Of a DNA stretch of 64,000 bases, positions 54,957 to 64,000 are shown in pieces. The DNA is taken from NCBI GenBank assembly GCA_027622715.1, contig JAQBYN010000001.1:62001-126000 (forward strand), in the 5' to 3' direction. A program made the translations under genes and the position numbers. The notes under the pieces were generated by a model that saw only the letters and a list, made by a program, of their open reading frames with translations, had not been told where the DNA came from and searched no databases. Within the stretch, counting starts at the first letter, position 1. Each line of letters starts with the position of its first letter. The stretch comes from Pseudomonadota bacterium. GTDB taxonomy: Bacteria; Pseudomonadota; Alphaproteobacteria; SHVP01.

Positions 54957-55889
54957 TTGAAGACGTTTAGCCGCCTGGAACGAAGGAGGTTGGCCTGGGT
55001 CGGCTTGGGGTTGGGCGTGCTCATCGCGATCGGCACGATCTCGGCATGGTTCCCAATCGGCGGGCGCTGTCCGTGCTGCCCGCCTGCTGGGATCGAGGGC
55101 ATCCCGCTATCGAACTTCGTTGTCGCGCGCGACGCTGAGGCAGTTGAAACGTTCTTCGGCGCGCAAGGGTTCGATGTCGTATCGGTTGGGAACGACGCGC
55201 TGCCACGCCTGTATGTCCGGGCGTTGCCATCGGACCTTGAGACCTTGGCCGACCTGGATCGGCGTAAGCGCGTTTTCGTTCTCATTGTTCTGCCCCAGGT
55301 CCTTCGCCTCAACGAGGCCATCCTTGCCGACCGAGACCGCCTACTTTCTCTATGGGCTCGAATGGACGCCGGGCGCGATCTGCCGGCGGCTGACCGTCGA
55401 TGGATAGCGGCAATCGAGACGCGATACGGCGTGCGAGCGGGCGACCGTGACACCCTTCTTCGGCGCCTTGATATCGTACCGCCCTCGCTCGCGCTCGCGC
55501 AGGCCTCAATTGAGAGCGGCTGGGGCACCTCGCGATTTGCCCAGGCCGGTAACGCAATATTCGGACAAAAAACTTTCGATCCCGACGGCAAGGGCCTCGA
55601 ACCAGCCGACATCGATGACCCGGACTTCAAGGTGAAGAAATTCCCGTCTTTGATGCGCTCGATCTGGGGCTACATGCTCACCCTGAATGCCCACCCTGCC
55701 CATCGTGATTTTCGCGACGCCCGTGCCCTGTCACGGCGCGCCGGCCATGACTTCGATTCGATAGCATTGGCTGCGTCGCTGACGCGCTATTCTGAAGACG
55801 GCGAGACGTACGTGAATCTTGTGCAAGAGGTGATCACCGTGAACAACTTCCAGCGCTTCGACAGCCTGCCTTTGGCCGACGCGCGATAG
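54957..55889 (+). CDS. Bax-like glucosaminidase domain protein
   Basis: The 310-residue protein has an N-terminal membrane anchor (about residues 12-32, LAWVGLGLGVLIAIGTISAWF) and a C-terminal glucosaminidase/Bax-like domain (about 140-300): LAQASIESGWGTSRFAQAGNAIFGQKTF holds the catalytic Glu region, with YMLTLNAHPAHRDFRDAR and LTRYSEDGETYVNLVQEVI. It probably cleaves peptidoglycan in the periplasm. The start is doubtful: the track uses TTG at 54957 without a clear ribosome-binding site, and an AAGGAGG lies 24 bp further in. An in-frame ATG is absent from the early codons. Confidence 0.82.
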   Translation: MKTFSRLERRRLAWVGLGLGVLIAIGTISAWFPIGGRCPCCPPAGIEGIPLSNFVVARDAEAVETFFGAQGFDVVSVGNDALPRLYVRALPSDLETLADLDRRKRVFVLIVLPQVLRLNEAILADRDRLLSLWARMDAGRDLPAADRRWIAAIETRYGVRAGDRDTLLRRLDIVPPSLALAQASIESGWGTSRFAQAGNAIFGQKTFDPDGKGLEPADIDDPDFKVKKFPSLMRSIWGYMLTLNAHPAHRDFRDARALSRRAGHDFDSIALAASLTRYSEDGETYVNLVQEVITVNNFQRFDSLPLADAR

Positions 55890-55902
55890 CGACCGACCCG
55901 TA

Positions 55903-57168
55903 GTGCCCGAAAGCCGCGCGCTGTGCCGCGATTGCGGGACGGATTTTCCCACGCCGCCCGTCGAACGCCGGTGTCCATTTTGCGATTCGCCTCGCATCAT
56001 TGAGCATGCGGAGCTCGAAGAACTGTCGGTGGCTCATCTGGATTGCGACGCGTTCTACGCCACCGTGGAGAAACGTGACGACCCCGCGCTCGCCGACCAG
56101 CCGGTCGTGGTGGGTGGTGAAAAGCGTGGCGTTGTCATGGCATGCTGCTACATCGCACGTCGCTATGGGATTCGTTCGGCGATGCCGATGCGGCAGGCAT
56201 TGGAGCGCTGCCCTCACGCCGTCGTGGTCAAACCAAGTATGACCAAGTACCGCGACGCCGGTCATGCGGTCCGCGCGCTTATGCAAGAGACAACACCAAA
56301 AGTCGAACCCATCTCGATCGATGAGGCTTTTTTGGATATGGCGGGAATGCGCGGCGTACACGGAACCTTTCCCGCCCGCATATTGGACAATCTTGTCCGC
56401 CGAATCGAAAAGGAAATCGGCATCACCGCGTCGATCGGCCTGAGTTACAATAAGTTCCTGGCCAAGATTGCCTCGGATCTCCACAAACCGAGAGGCTTTA
56501 GCATTGTCGGCCGGGCCGACGCCGTGCCGTTCCTCACCGACAAACCGGTTTCGCTACTTTGGGGTGTCGGGCCCGCACTGGAGCGCCGACTAAACCGCGA
56601 CGGAATCATGCGGGTCGGCCAGCTGCGCGAAATTTCTGAGCGCGCGCTCGTGGCCCGCTACGGGACGATCGGCAGTCGACTCGCCCGGTTCGCCATTGGC
56701 CAAGACAGCCGAGCCGTCCACACCGGCGAGATCCAACGAAGCATCTCTTCTGAGACAACTTTTCGCGACGACTTGCGTGACGGGGCGGCCCTGCTCGACA
56801 AGCTGTGGCCGCTTTGTGAGAACGTCGGTAGGCAACTGAAGGCGAAACGCCTTGCTGCGGGGTCATTGACGCTAAAACTCAAGACATCGAACTTCAAGCT
56901 GATCACCCGTAGTCGCAAACTTGCCCGGCCAACTCAATTTGGGACGGACTTATTCGCCGTCGCGAAACCGCTCCTCTCGCAGGAGGTGGGCCACCGCAAA
57001 TTTCGCTTGATCGGTATTGCGGTCAAAGACCTTCTGGAATTTGAAGATGCGGATCATGCGGATCTATTTGGGCCAACGACCGAACACGTCGTGGAGAACG
57101 CCGTCGATCAAGTCAGGGCGCGATTCGGCAACGATGTGATTAAGAAAGGACGGACATTCCGGCCCTAG
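55903..57168 (+). CDS. dinB: DNA polymerase IV (Y family) with N-terminal zinc ribbon
   Basis: Translesion DNA polymerase. The 421-residue protein begins with CRDCGTDFPTPPVERRCPFC, a CxxC...CxxC zinc-ribbon (about residues 8-27), then the Y-family palm AHLDCDAFYATVEKRDDPAL (catalytic Asp) and ISIDEAFLDM, and the little-finger domain. The zinc ribbon is absent from E. coli DinB but known in alphaproteobacterial versions. The start is GTG. Its TAG stop overlaps the convergent hydrolase stop within the palindrome CTAG. With dnaE2 nearby this window holds two damage-tolerance polymerases. Confidence 0.93.
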   Translation: MPESRALCRDCGTDFPTPPVERRCPFCDSPRIIEHAELEELSVAHLDCDAFYATVEKRDDPALADQPVVVGGEKRGVVMACCYIARRYGIRSAMPMRQALERCPHAVVVKPSMTKYRDAGHAVRALMQETTPKVEPISIDEAFLDMAGMRGVHGTFPARILDNLVRRIEKEIGITASIGLSYNKFLAKIASDLHKPRGFSIVGRADAVPFLTDKPVSLLWGVGPALERRLNRDGIMRVGQLREISERALVARYGTIGSRLARFAIGQDSRAVHTGEIQRSISSETTFRDDLRDGAALLDKLWPLCENVGRQLKAKRLAAGSLTLKLKTSNFKLITRSRKLARPTQFGTDLFAVAKPLLSQEVGHRKFRLIGIAVKDLLEFEDADHADLFGPTTEHVVENAVDQVRARFGNDVIKKGRTFRP

Positions 57169-58199
57169 TTGGTCCGCGCCGCGAACAAATTGCCGCCCGA
57201 CACTTCCGCCCCGGATGGCAATGCGGCGGAAGCGTCGTCGATCCAAGCCAGAATATCGCGCCAAACGACCTCCGCTTGTAGATCTCTGAGCAACATGTGA
57301 TAGCCGTTCGGGTAAACCGCGAACCGACCTGAGCCGTCCATTTTTGCCGCCAAAGCTGCCGTCGGCCGGCGCGGAATTATTCGATCCTTGGATCCATACA
57401 AAACCAGCAGCCGTGCCTCAACATCCGGCGCCGCACGCTGGGCGGCCCCCATCAGTTTGACCAGACCATAGAGCGAATCGATGCGGGTTGCTTTGATGAC
57501 CAAGGGGTCCCGGCCCAACGCCCGTAGCATGTCGATGTTGTCGGACGGCACGACCCCGAGGCCACGGCCGGTCAAACGGCGTGACGGCACCGTGTGGGCC
57601 GCTGCCCAAAGCGTGAGACGGTAGAAAGGACTCATCGCCGGACCGCCCCAGACGGCGGGCGCGGTCAAGCTGGCGCCGGCGATCGACGACAGCGCGCTCC
57701 CGGGCGCGCGGGTGGCAAGTGCGATGAGCACAACGGCACCGCCCATTGAATTGCCGTGAACGAAGAGCGGCTTGCCTGGATGCCTTTCACGCAATGCACC
57801 GACAATGTCCTCCAGATCCTGCACCAACCGGCGTTCGCCGGGCCAAGTGCCCGGTTCGGGCGCCATGCCAAACCCACGTTGGTCATACGCGTAGGTGACA
57901 ATGCCACGGTCCGCCCACCAGCGACCGGCCGCATCAAACGTGCTGGAATGGTCGTTGAAGCCGTGCACGCCAATGATGACGGCACGCACCGACTCTGGGT
58001 CGCTGGATGCGTCTTGCGGCGCCCAAACCCGTGCGGGAAGCGAGGCGCCATCGGACACCCGGATCATCATTTGGCCGTCCAAGGGGTCGCCTGAAACGCG
58101 GGGCGGCAGAGTGACCAACCCGGCCGGTTGAACGTACGGCGACGCGCACGCTGACAGGATCAGCGCACCGACGATCAGAGAATATCGGAGGCGAATCAT
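57165..58199 (-). CDS. Alpha/beta-hydrolase lipoprotein (monoacylglycerol lipase-like)
   Basis: The 344-residue protein has a lipoprotein signal peptide ending in LSAC (Cys18) and a serine hydrolase fold: HGFNDHSSTF (oxyanion), HGNSMGGAVVLIALA (nucleophile Ser) and YGSKDRIIPRRP (Asp region), with a late YPNGYHMLLRDLQ supplying His. It resembles serine aminopeptidase S33/monoglyceride lipases. It is predicted to be membrane-attached in the envelope. The stop overlaps the dinB stop. It is followed upstream in the minus direction by the uracil-DNA glycosylase gene with a four-base overlap. Confidence 0.87.
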   Translation of the reverse strand: MIRLRYSLIVGALILSACASPYVQPAGLVTLPPRVSGDPLDGQMMIRVSDGASLPARVWAPQDASSDPESVRAVIIGVHGFNDHSSTFDAAGRWWADRGIVTYAYDQRGFGMAPEPGTWPGERRLVQDLEDIVGALRERHPGKPLFVHGNSMGGAVVLIALATRAPGSALSSIAGASLTAPAVWGGPAMSPFYRLTLWAAAHTVPSRRLTGRGLGVVPSDNIDMLRALGRDPLVIKATRIDSLYGLVKLMGAAQRAAPDVEARLLVLYGSKDRIIPRRPTAALAAKMDGSGRFAVYPNGYHMLLRDLQAEVVWRDILAWIDDASAALPSGAEVSGGNLFAARTN

Positions 58200-58819
58200 T
58201 TCAACCCGAGGACCCGGTGAACTTTATTGCGCAACTCGGGCAGAAGGTCGCGCTCGAACCACAGATTCTTTGTGAGCCAATGATTGTTGTGCCACGACGG
58301 ATGCGGGATCGGAAAGTAGCGTGGCTGATAGTCGCGCCAAGCCGCAACCGTTTCGGTCAAGGTTCCTTTTCGAACACCAGACAAATGATAGGCTTGTGCA
58401 TATTGGCCAGCGACCACGAGCACCTCAAGTTTCGGCATGGCCGCAAGGAGCCGCGCGTGCCAGGTTTTCTGGCAAACCGGCGGCGGCGGGAGGTCTCCGT
58501 TGGCGCCCTTGCCTGGATAGCAAAACGCCTGCGGCATGATTGCCACCTTGGAATCGTCGTAGAAGTCTGCCTCGGACAGGTCCAACCATTGCCGGAGACG
58601 CTTTCCACTGGCGTCATTCCACGGAATGCCACTCTCGTGGACCTTGGTTCCCGGCGCTTGTCCGGCGATCAATATCTTGGCACCGACAGCAGCCCGCAGC
58701 ACCGGACGCGGCCCGAACGGGAGGTCCGCCGCGCACAAGCGGCACGACCGCACCTCGACCAGCAAGCGGCTTAAGCTTTCGCCGCCGGTCGTCTTTCGCA
58801 ATTCTTGAACCTTCGCCAT
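58196..58819 (-). CDS. Uracil-DNA glycosylase family protein
   Basis: The 207-residue protein starts at the ATG at 58819 (the track runs in from 59038 through the moxR region). It has CRLCAADLPFGPRPVLR, ILIAGQAPGTKVHESGIPWND (the glycosylase active-site loop, GxAPG) and HPSWHNNHW (second loop), as in the family 4/5-related glycosylases that are often annotated only as family members. Two Cys near the start could bind a cluster or zinc, but the full four-Cys motif of family 4 is not evident. It diverges from moxR with a 45-bp gap. Confidence 0.83.
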   Translation of the reverse strand: MAKVQELRKTTGGESLSRLLVEVRSCRLCAADLPFGPRPVLRAAVGAKILIAGQAPGTKVHESGIPWNDASGKRLRQWLDLSEADFYDDSKVAIMPQAFCYPGKGANGDLPPPPVCQKTWHARLLAAMPKLEVLVVAGQYAQAYHLSGVRKGTLTETVAAWRDYQPRYFPIPHPSWHNNHWLTKNLWFERDLLPELRNKVHRVLGLK

Positions 58820-58864
58820 CGACTCCGTACGGTCATCGCCGGTTCCACAGTATCGGTAACGAGC

Positions 58865-59704
58865 ATGAGATTCCAAGGCACCGAGCGCTATGTCGCGACG
58901 GACGATTTGTTGATGGCGGTCAACGCGGCCATCACCTTGAAACGCCCCCTGTTGATCAAGGGCGAGCCGGGGACCGGGAAGACCGTGCTCGCCGCTGAGA
59001 TCGCGCAGGCCTTGGGCAAGAATCTGATCGAGTGGCACATCAAATCAACAACCAAAGCCCAACATGGGCTCTACGAGTATGACGCTGTCGCTCGACTGCG
59101 CGATTCGCAACTGGGCGAGGACCGTGTCCAAGACATCGCCAACTACATCCGGAAGGGCAAACTGTGGGAGTCCTTTGTCGCAAACGATCCACCGGTACTG
59201 CTGATCGACGAGATCGACAAGGCCGATATCGAGTTTCCGAGCGACCTGCTGCTGGAACTCGATCGTATGGAGTTTCACGTCTACGAGACCCAAGAGACCG
59301 TGCGCGCAATACAGCGTCCGATCGTGATCATCACGTCGAACAATGAAAAAGAACTGCCCGATGCGTTCCTTCGGCGCTGCTTTTTCCATTACATCCAGTT
59401 TCCGAGTGCGGAAACCATGACGGCGATTGTCGACGTGCATTTCCCGGAAATCCAGAAACGGCTCATTCGCGAGGCACTAAATGCGTTCTACGAGCTGCGT
59501 GAGGTGCCGGGACTCAAGAAGCGCCCCTCGACGTCCGAGTTGCTCGATTGGCTCAAGTTATTGGTTGCGGAGGATATTCCGCCCGAGGCGCTGCGCTCGA
59601 CCGATGGCCGTACGGTCATACCGCCCCTATATGGCGCGCTGTTGAAGCACGAGCAGGACCTGCACTTGTTTGAGCGCCTCGCGTTTCTGCAACGGCGCCA
59701 GTAG
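58865..59704 (+). CDS. MoxR-type AAA+ ATPase
   Basis: The 279-residue protein is from the ATG at 58865; the track begins at 58805, in the glycosylase gene. It has Walker A GEPGTGKTV, Walker B LLIDEIDKAD, sensor 1 IITSNNEKELPDAFLRR and a C-terminal lid. MoxR ATPases act as chaperones for metal-cofactor or complex assembly with VWA proteins, and a VWA gene follows immediately. The pair fits the CoxD/CoxE-like or APE2220-type MoxR subfamily; target unknown. Confidence 0.92.
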   Translation: MRFQGTERYVATDDLLMAVNAAITLKRPLLIKGEPGTGKTVLAAEIAQALGKNLIEWHIKSTTKAQHGLYEYDAVARLRDSQLGEDRVQDIANYIRKGKLWESFVANDPPVLLIDEIDKADIEFPSDLLLELDRMEFHVYETQETVRAIQRPIVIITSNNEKELPDAFLRRCFFHYIQFPSAETMTAIVDVHFPEIQKRLIREALNAFYELREVPGLKKRPSTSELLDWLKLLVAEDIPPEALRSTDGRTVIPPLYGALLKHEQDLHLFERLAFLQRRQ

Positions 59705-59717
59705 TCGGAACTAACCG

Positions 59718-60902
59718 GTGTTCGTCGACCTCTTCCTCGGATTGCGGGATGCCAAAGTACCGGTGTCGATCAGGGAATACCTAACTCTGATCGAGGCCGT
59801 TGACGCTGGATTGGCGCAGTTCGACGTAGACCAATTCTATTTTCTGTCCCGCGCTGCTTTGGTGAAGGACGAACGCCACCTAGATCGTTTCGACCGGGTC
59901 TTCGGCAAGGTATTCAAAGGACTCGAAAATGATCCCGGCGCGGCGGACTCCGCGGCAAGCATTCCGGAAGAGTGGTTGCGCAAGCTATCCGAACGCCACC
60001 TAACCGAAGATGAGAAACGCGAGATCGAAGCGCTCGGCGGCTGGGATAAATTGATGGAAACGCTCCGCCAAAGACTCAAAGAACAGGAAAAGCGCCATCA
60101 GGGCGGGAGCAAGTGGATCGGCACTGCCGGTACGTCGCCGTTCGGCGCTCACGGCTACAATCCCGAAGGCGTGCGAATTGGCCAGGACAAGTCTCGGCAT
60201 CGGCGCGCGGTAAAAGTTTGGGACAAGCGCGAATTCCGCAACCTGGATGACTCGGTCGAAATCGGCACCCGGAACATCAAGATCGCTTTGCGCCGCCTGC
60301 GCCGGTTCGCCCGCGAAGGCGCGCCGGAGACGCTTGATCTACCCGATACGATTAGATCGACGGCCCGCAACGCCGGACTTCTCGAGATCAAGATGGTGCC
60401 CGAGCGCCGCAATACGGTGAAAGTTCTTTTGCTGCTCGATGTCGGCGGTTCGATGGATGATTGGATCAAGGTGTGCGAGGAACTTTTCTCGGCCGCCCGC
60501 GGCGAATTCAAACATCTGGAATATTTCTATTTCCACAACTGCCTTTACGAGCGCGTATGGAAAGACAATCGACGACGCGATCAAGAAACGCAGGGCGTTT
60601 GGGACCTCTTGCGCACCTACGGCTCGGACTATCGCGTGGTTTTTGTCGGCGATGCCAGCATGAGCCCCTATGAAATTACCATGCCGGGTGGGAGCGTCGA
60701 ACACTGGAACGAAGAGCCCGGCGCAACTTGGATGCAGCGGTTCCTCCAGACGTTTCCCCACACCGTCTGGCTCAACCCGGTTGGCGAGAACCACTGGCGC
60801 TATACGCCGTCCATCGAATTGATGCGCGAATTATTGTCTGATCGGATGTATCCCCTGACCCTGGCCGGCCTTGATCGTGCCATGCGCGAGCTCAGCCATT
60901 GA
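59718..60902 (+). CDS. VWA domain protein, CoxE-like
   Basis: The 394-residue protein carries a C-terminal VWA-type domain with the MIDAS motif seen as LLLDVGGSMDDWIKV (D-x-G-G-S, the CoxE variant) and VVFVGDASMSPYEITMPGG. The N-terminal half is helical and charged (EWLRKLSERHLTEDEKREIE). It partners with the preceding MoxR ATPase. The start is GTG, 13 bp after the moxR stop. The class IV aminotransferase gene starts inside its stop codon. Confidence 0.88.
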   Translation: MFVDLFLGLRDAKVPVSIREYLTLIEAVDAGLAQFDVDQFYFLSRAALVKDERHLDRFDRVFGKVFKGLENDPGAADSAASIPEEWLRKLSERHLTEDEKREIEALGGWDKLMETLRQRLKEQEKRHQGGSKWIGTAGTSPFGAHGYNPEGVRIGQDKSRHRRAVKVWDKREFRNLDDSVEIGTRNIKIALRRLRRFAREGAPETLDLPDTIRSTARNAGLLEIKMVPERRNTVKVLLLLDVGGSMDDWIKVCEELFSAARGEFKHLEYFYFHNCLYERVWKDNRRRDQETQGVWDLLRTYGSDYRVVFVGDASMSPYEITMPGGSVEHWNEEPGATWMQRFLQTFPHTVWLNPVGENHWRYTPSIELMRELLSDRMYPLTLAGLDRAMRELSH

Positions 60903-61807
60903 GTAAGGCCAATCCCTTTGCCGAGGGATGCGCCCACGTCGCCGGCGCATTCGTGCCGATTAGCCAAGCTGGCATTCCGATTCGGGACTTCGGCTTTCTG
61001 CGTTCCGACGCGACATACGATGTCGTGCATGTCTGGGACGGCGCGTTCTTTCGCCTGGATGTCCACCTCGATCGGTTTTTTCGCAACATCGAGCGGCTGC
61101 GCATGACCTGCCCAATCTCGCGGGAAACCGTCAGCGAGGTCTTGATCGACTGCGTCCGCAAGAGCGGGCTTCGTCAGGCCTATGTCGAAGCGATCTGCAC
61201 CCGCGGCGAACCGCCACCGCAAACCCGCAATCCTCGTGATGCCGTCAATCGCTTTTTCGCGTTCGCTGCGCCGTTTGTGCCCTACGCCAATGAGGATATG
61301 AAACGCCGCGGGCTTCACGTGGTGATCGGCAGCAACCAGCGGATCCCGCCCGAGTCCGTGGACCCGACGATCAAGAATTACCATTGGCACGACCTCACAG
61401 CTGGACTGTTCGAGGCGCAAGACCGCGGGGCCGATAACGTTGTGCTGCTGGACCGGGATGGGAACCTGACCGAAGGGCCTGGGTTCAACGTTTTTTGTGT
61501 CGAGGAAGGCCGCGTTTTGACGCCGCGACACGGTGTCCTCGACGGGATCACCCGGCGCACAGCCCTTGAACTCTGTGCGGCTTTGGAGATTCCCTGTGCC
61601 GAGACCGACATTCCCGCAGAGCGCTTCATCGCTGCCGACGAAGTTTTTATCACGTCGACCGCGGGCGGGATTATGGCCGTGACCCGGGTTGAATCGCGCA
61701 TTCTTGGCAACGGCGCACCGGGTGCCGTCACCAATCGACTCGCCGACGCCTATCTCGCACTCCATCGCGATGAAAGCTATCTCACCCGGGTCCCGTACGA
61801 CGACTAG
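60899..61807 (+). CDS. Class IV aminotransferase (branched-chain/D-amino acid type)
   Basis: The 302-residue PLP enzyme has RDFGFLRSDATYDVVHVWDG at the N terminus, the catalytic Lys in TIKNYHWHDL (about residue 160), NLTEGPGFNVFCVEEG and SRTGEITP-like TSTAGGIMAV. These are class IV features; branched-chain, D-amino acid or aminodeoxychorismate lyase-like activity cannot be told apart. The start is a TTG that overlaps the VWA stop (TTGA); no ATG occurs near it in frame. It is convergent with dnaE2. Confidence 0.85.
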   Translation: MSKANPFAEGCAHVAGAFVPISQAGIPIRDFGFLRSDATYDVVHVWDGAFFRLDVHLDRFFRNIERLRMTCPISRETVSEVLIDCVRKSGLRQAYVEAICTRGEPPPQTRNPRDAVNRFFAFAAPFVPYANEDMKRRGLHVVIGSNQRIPPESVDPTIKNYHWHDLTAGLFEAQDRGADNVVLLDRDGNLTEGPGFNVFCVEEGRVLTPRHGVLDGITRRTALELCAALEIPCAETDIPAERFIAADEVFITSTAGGIMAVTRVESRILGNGAPGAVTNRLADAYLALHRDESYLTRVPYDD

Positions 61808-61818
61808 CGTCTAAATTA

Positions 61819-64000
61819 CTAGTGAAAGTCCCGGGACTGGATCAGCTTTTGGGCGACAAGGCCGCGATTGGCGGCGCCGTAGCGAATCTCGTCGGCACGG
61901 CTGTAGACGCCGTCCAGGTTGACTGAATCGTTGTTGGCGCTACCCCATTGTTGGGCGGGCGCGGCGCGTTCTAAAGCGGCCGGCAGCCCAGCCTGGACGG
62001 TCCGATGCTCGTGCGGCGGCAACCGGTAATCCGCCAACGAAACGAGTGAGGACGACAGGTCGACAAGGTGCGATGCAATAACATGCACAACGAGCCCTTC
62101 ACGCTCCACCTTGCCACTGACACCCAGCAATCGTGACCGCAATACCTGCTTGCGAAAGCGCTCGAACATACTCGGCCACACGACAATATTCGCGACCCCA
62201 GTGTCGTCCTCCAAAGTCATGAAGATAACGCCGCTCGCCGTACCGGGCCGTTGGCGGCAGATCGCCAGCCCGACCACATCGACCCAATCGCCCGTTTTGT
62301 GATTCAGAAGGTCTGCCGCCCGCATGTATTTTTTGCGGAAACTGCCGCGCAGCAACGCCACCGGATGTGCCTTGAGAGTCAGACGCAGGGTTGAATAATC
62401 ACAAATCACTTCCTCGCCGATCGTCATATCGGCGAGCGTGATGCTGGGCTCCTTCATCAATTCGATCGGCAATTCGCTTTCGCCGCGCTCTGTGGCTTTG
62501 TCACTGAGTTTTTGCTCTGCGGCAGCGAAAAGCGGCAGCGCAGAATCCCGTAACCCCTTCACCGCCCACAAGGCTTGACGCCGCTTCAACTCAACAGAGT
62601 TGAAGCAATCGGCATCCGCCAGCTTTTCGACCAAATCGACCCGCAGTCCGGTCCGCCGCCAAAGATCGTAGACATCGCGGAACGCATGCGCCGACCGCGC
62701 TTGGCAAATGGCCTCGGCACTTTCTTGAGGAAACCCCTTCACCTGCCGAAAGCCCAACCGCAGCGCAAAGGCTTCGCTGTTCGGCACCTGTTCCAAGGCG
62801 CCATCCCAGTGGCTGTGATTGACATCGACCGGCAGCACCGTCACGCCGTGATCACGGGCATCCCGGATGATCTGGGCGGGGGCGTAAAACCCCATGGGCT
62901 GGCTGTTCAACAGGCCGCAAGCAAAAACAGCGGGGTAATAGCGCTTGAGCCAGGAGGATACATAGACAAGCAACGCAAACGATGCGGCGTGCGATTCGGG
63001 AAACCCGTATTCCCCAAATCCCTCGATTTGCTGAAAGCAGCGCTCGGCAAAATTCTGGTCATACCCCTGTCCGACCATCCCGTCGATGAAGCGAAGTTTG
63101 TAGTTATGAATTGTGCCGGCGTGCCGAAAAGTCGCCATGGCCCGCCGTAATCCATCCGCTTCACTTGGCGTGAATTTCGCGCCGACAATGGCGATTTGCA
63201 TCGCCTGTTCTTGAAACAGCGGCACCCCGAACGTTTTGTGTAAAACCGCCTTTAGTTCTTCGGACGGATAGCTGATCTTCTCTTCGCCGTTACGGCGGCG
63301 CAAATAGGGGTGGACCATGTCGCCTTGAATCGGGCCGGGCCGCACAATCGCCACCTCGACAACTAAGTCGTAATAGCACCGGGGCCGAAGCCGCGGCAGC
63401 ATTGTCATTTGGGCGCGGCTTTCAATTTGAAATATTCCGATGGTGTCGGCTTTGCACAGCATGTCGTAAACCACCGGATCTTCCGTCGGTACCGACCGTA
63501 TCGTGTGCTCGACGCCGTAATGCGCCGACAATAGATCGAGCGACTTGCGGATACAGGTCAACATGCCCAAACCCAGCACATCGATTTTGAGGATGCCCAA
63601 CGCGTCGATGTCATCCTTGTCCCACTCGATCATCGTGCGGTCCTCCATCGCCGCGTTGGCGATTGGCACGACTTCTGTGAGCGGCCCTCGGGTGATGACG
63701 AATCCACCCGGATGCTGCGACAGGTGGCGCGGAAACCCCTTAAGAGATCGCGCCAGAATCAAGGCTTGATGGAGGCGGCGATCGTCCGGGTCGAGCCCCA
63801 GTTCGCGCACCTGTTCGTCGTTCACACCTGTATTCCCCGACCCCCAGATATAGCCCGCCAGGGCGGCGCCAACGTCTTCTGACAGCCCCAAGGCCTTGGT
63901 GACCTCACGAATGGCACTGCGCCACCGGTAGCTGATGTACGTGGCGGTCATGCCGGCGCGGTGCCGTCCGTATTTTTGGTAGATGTATTGGATGACTTCT
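61819..64000 (-). CDS. dnaE2: Error-prone DNA polymerase III alpha (DnaE2/ImuC), C-terminal part
   Basis: The gene's 5' end lies beyond the window: the frame continues past the track's Met to [21 protein letters not shown] at the edge, a characteristic DnaE2 segment. About 727 residues are present: the palm/fingers ([28 protein letters not shown]-like [40 protein letters not shown]), the HhH region and a C-terminal OB fold ([25 protein letters not shown]). The PHP domain and first catalytic residues are outside. DnaE2 usually acts in damage-induced mutagenesis with ImuA/ImuB, whose genes would be expected to the right of the window. Confidence 0.95.
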   Translation of the reverse strand, partial: EVIQYIYQKYGRHRAGMTATYISYRWRSAIREVTKALGLSEDVGAALAGYIWGSGNTGVNDEQVRELGLDPDDRRLHQALILARSLKGFPRHLSQHPGGFVITRGPLTEVVPIANAAMEDRTMIEWDKDDIDALGILKIDVLGLGMLTCIRKSLDLLSAHYGVEHTIRSVPTEDPVVYDMLCKADTIGIFQIESRAQMTMLPRLRPRCYYDLVVEVAIVRPGPIQGDMVHPYLRRRNGEEKISYPSEELKAVLHKTFGVPLFQEQAMQIAIVGAKFTPSEADGLRRAMATFRHAGTIHNYKLRFIDGMVGQGYDQNFAERCFQQIEGFGEYGFPESHAASFALLVYVSSWLKRYYPAVFACGLLNSQPMGFYAPAQIIRDARDHGVTVLPVDVNHSHWDGALEQVPNSEAFALRLGFRQVKGFPQESAEAICQARSAHAFRDVYDLWRRTGLRVDLVEKLADADCFNSVELKRRQALWAVKGLRDSALPLFAAAEQKLSDKATERGESELPIELMKEPSITLADMTIGEEVICDYSTLRLTLKAHPVALLRGSFRKKYMRAADLLNHKTGDWVDVVGLAICRQRPGTASGVIFMTLEDDTGVANIVVWPSMFERFRKQVLRSRLLGVSGKVEREGLVVHVIASHLVDLSSSLVSLADYRLPPHEHRTVQAGLPAALERAAPAQQWGSANNDSVNLDGVYSRADEIRYGAANRGLVAQKLIQSRDFH

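Overview
The window is GC-rich, densely coding chromosomal DNA from an alphaproteobacterium, most likely Rhodospirillales-like. That placement is inference from gene content: a DUF1476 (F1-ATPase zeta inhibitor) gene, the split purS/purQ/purL system, adjacent BolA and CGFS glutaredoxin genes, a DinB with an N-terminal zinc ribbon, a DnaE2-type polymerase, a class II DAHP synthase and a Liv-type ABC operon. Two tRNA genes are present (Leu-TAA and Val-CAC). I see no insertion sequence, phage gene, CRISPR array or replication origin, and no gene-free stretch longer than about 210 bp.

Layout. (1) 1-3.05 kb, minus strand: a VCBS/FG-GAP lipoprotein-sized secreted protein, a protein made of 36-residue helical repeats, and the first 439 residues of a GAF-GAF-PAS protein that resembles the regulatory half of a CyaB1-type adenylate cyclase. 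(2) 3.2-13.1 kb: an amide/hydantoin catabolic block, with D- and L-type N-carbamoyl amino acid hydrolases on the minus strand, divergent from ATP-dependent hydantoinase hyuA-hyuB and two tandem SLC13/TrkA_C permeases. (3) 13.1-17.8 kb: an exported AlgH-like protein, a zinc alcohol dehydrogenase, a DUF4864 protein and a large exported protein with eleven D-x-x-G-D-D-x-Y repeats. (4) 17.8-23.5 kb: a complete branched-chain amino acid type ABC transporter (livHMGF plus livK) with a LysR regulator upstream. (5) 23.6-26.1 kb: a tightly coupled three-gene operon (membrane-anchored nucleotidyltransferase, GNAT acyltransferase, isochorismatase-fold hydrolase with an altered catalytic acid) closed by a strong terminator. 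I regard this as the best candidate for an undescribed system. (6) 26.2-28.1 kb: ECF sigma factor, anti-sigma factor and a Tat lipoprotein of ferritin-like fold.

(7) 28.3-38.9 kb is mostly housekeeping: tRNA-Leu, a CinA-N/MoaB-like protein, sfsA-map-radC, DUF1194, purB, DUF1476, purC-purS-purQ-purL, bolA and a monothiol glutaredoxin. (8) 38.9-43.6 kb, minus strand: rpsD with a clear sigma-70 promoter, trmJ, cysS, nadE. (9) 43.7-54.5 kb: a tandem pair of zinc-free MDR oxidoreductases, then pncB, class II DAHP synthase, glutathione reductase, gabD, glmS and glmU. (10) 54.7-64 kb: tRNA-Val with its promoter, a Bax-like glucosaminidase, dinB, an alpha/beta-hydrolase lipoprotein, a uracil-DNA glycosylase family protein, a MoxR-VWA pair with a class IV aminotransferase, and the C-terminal three quarters of an error-prone DNA polymerase III alpha (dnaE2/imuC).

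How the parts fit. The hydantoin block can open cyclic ureides with ATP (HyuAB) and release the amino acid from either carbamoyl enantiomer; the SLC13 pair or the Liv transporter could import substrate. NAD metabolism recurs: nadE and pncB are certain, and the operon at 23.6-26.1 kb carries folds also used in nicotinamide salvage (NMNAT-like transferase, nicotinamidase-like hydrolase). Genes have frequent 4-bp ATGA and TGATG overlaps, so translational coupling is common.
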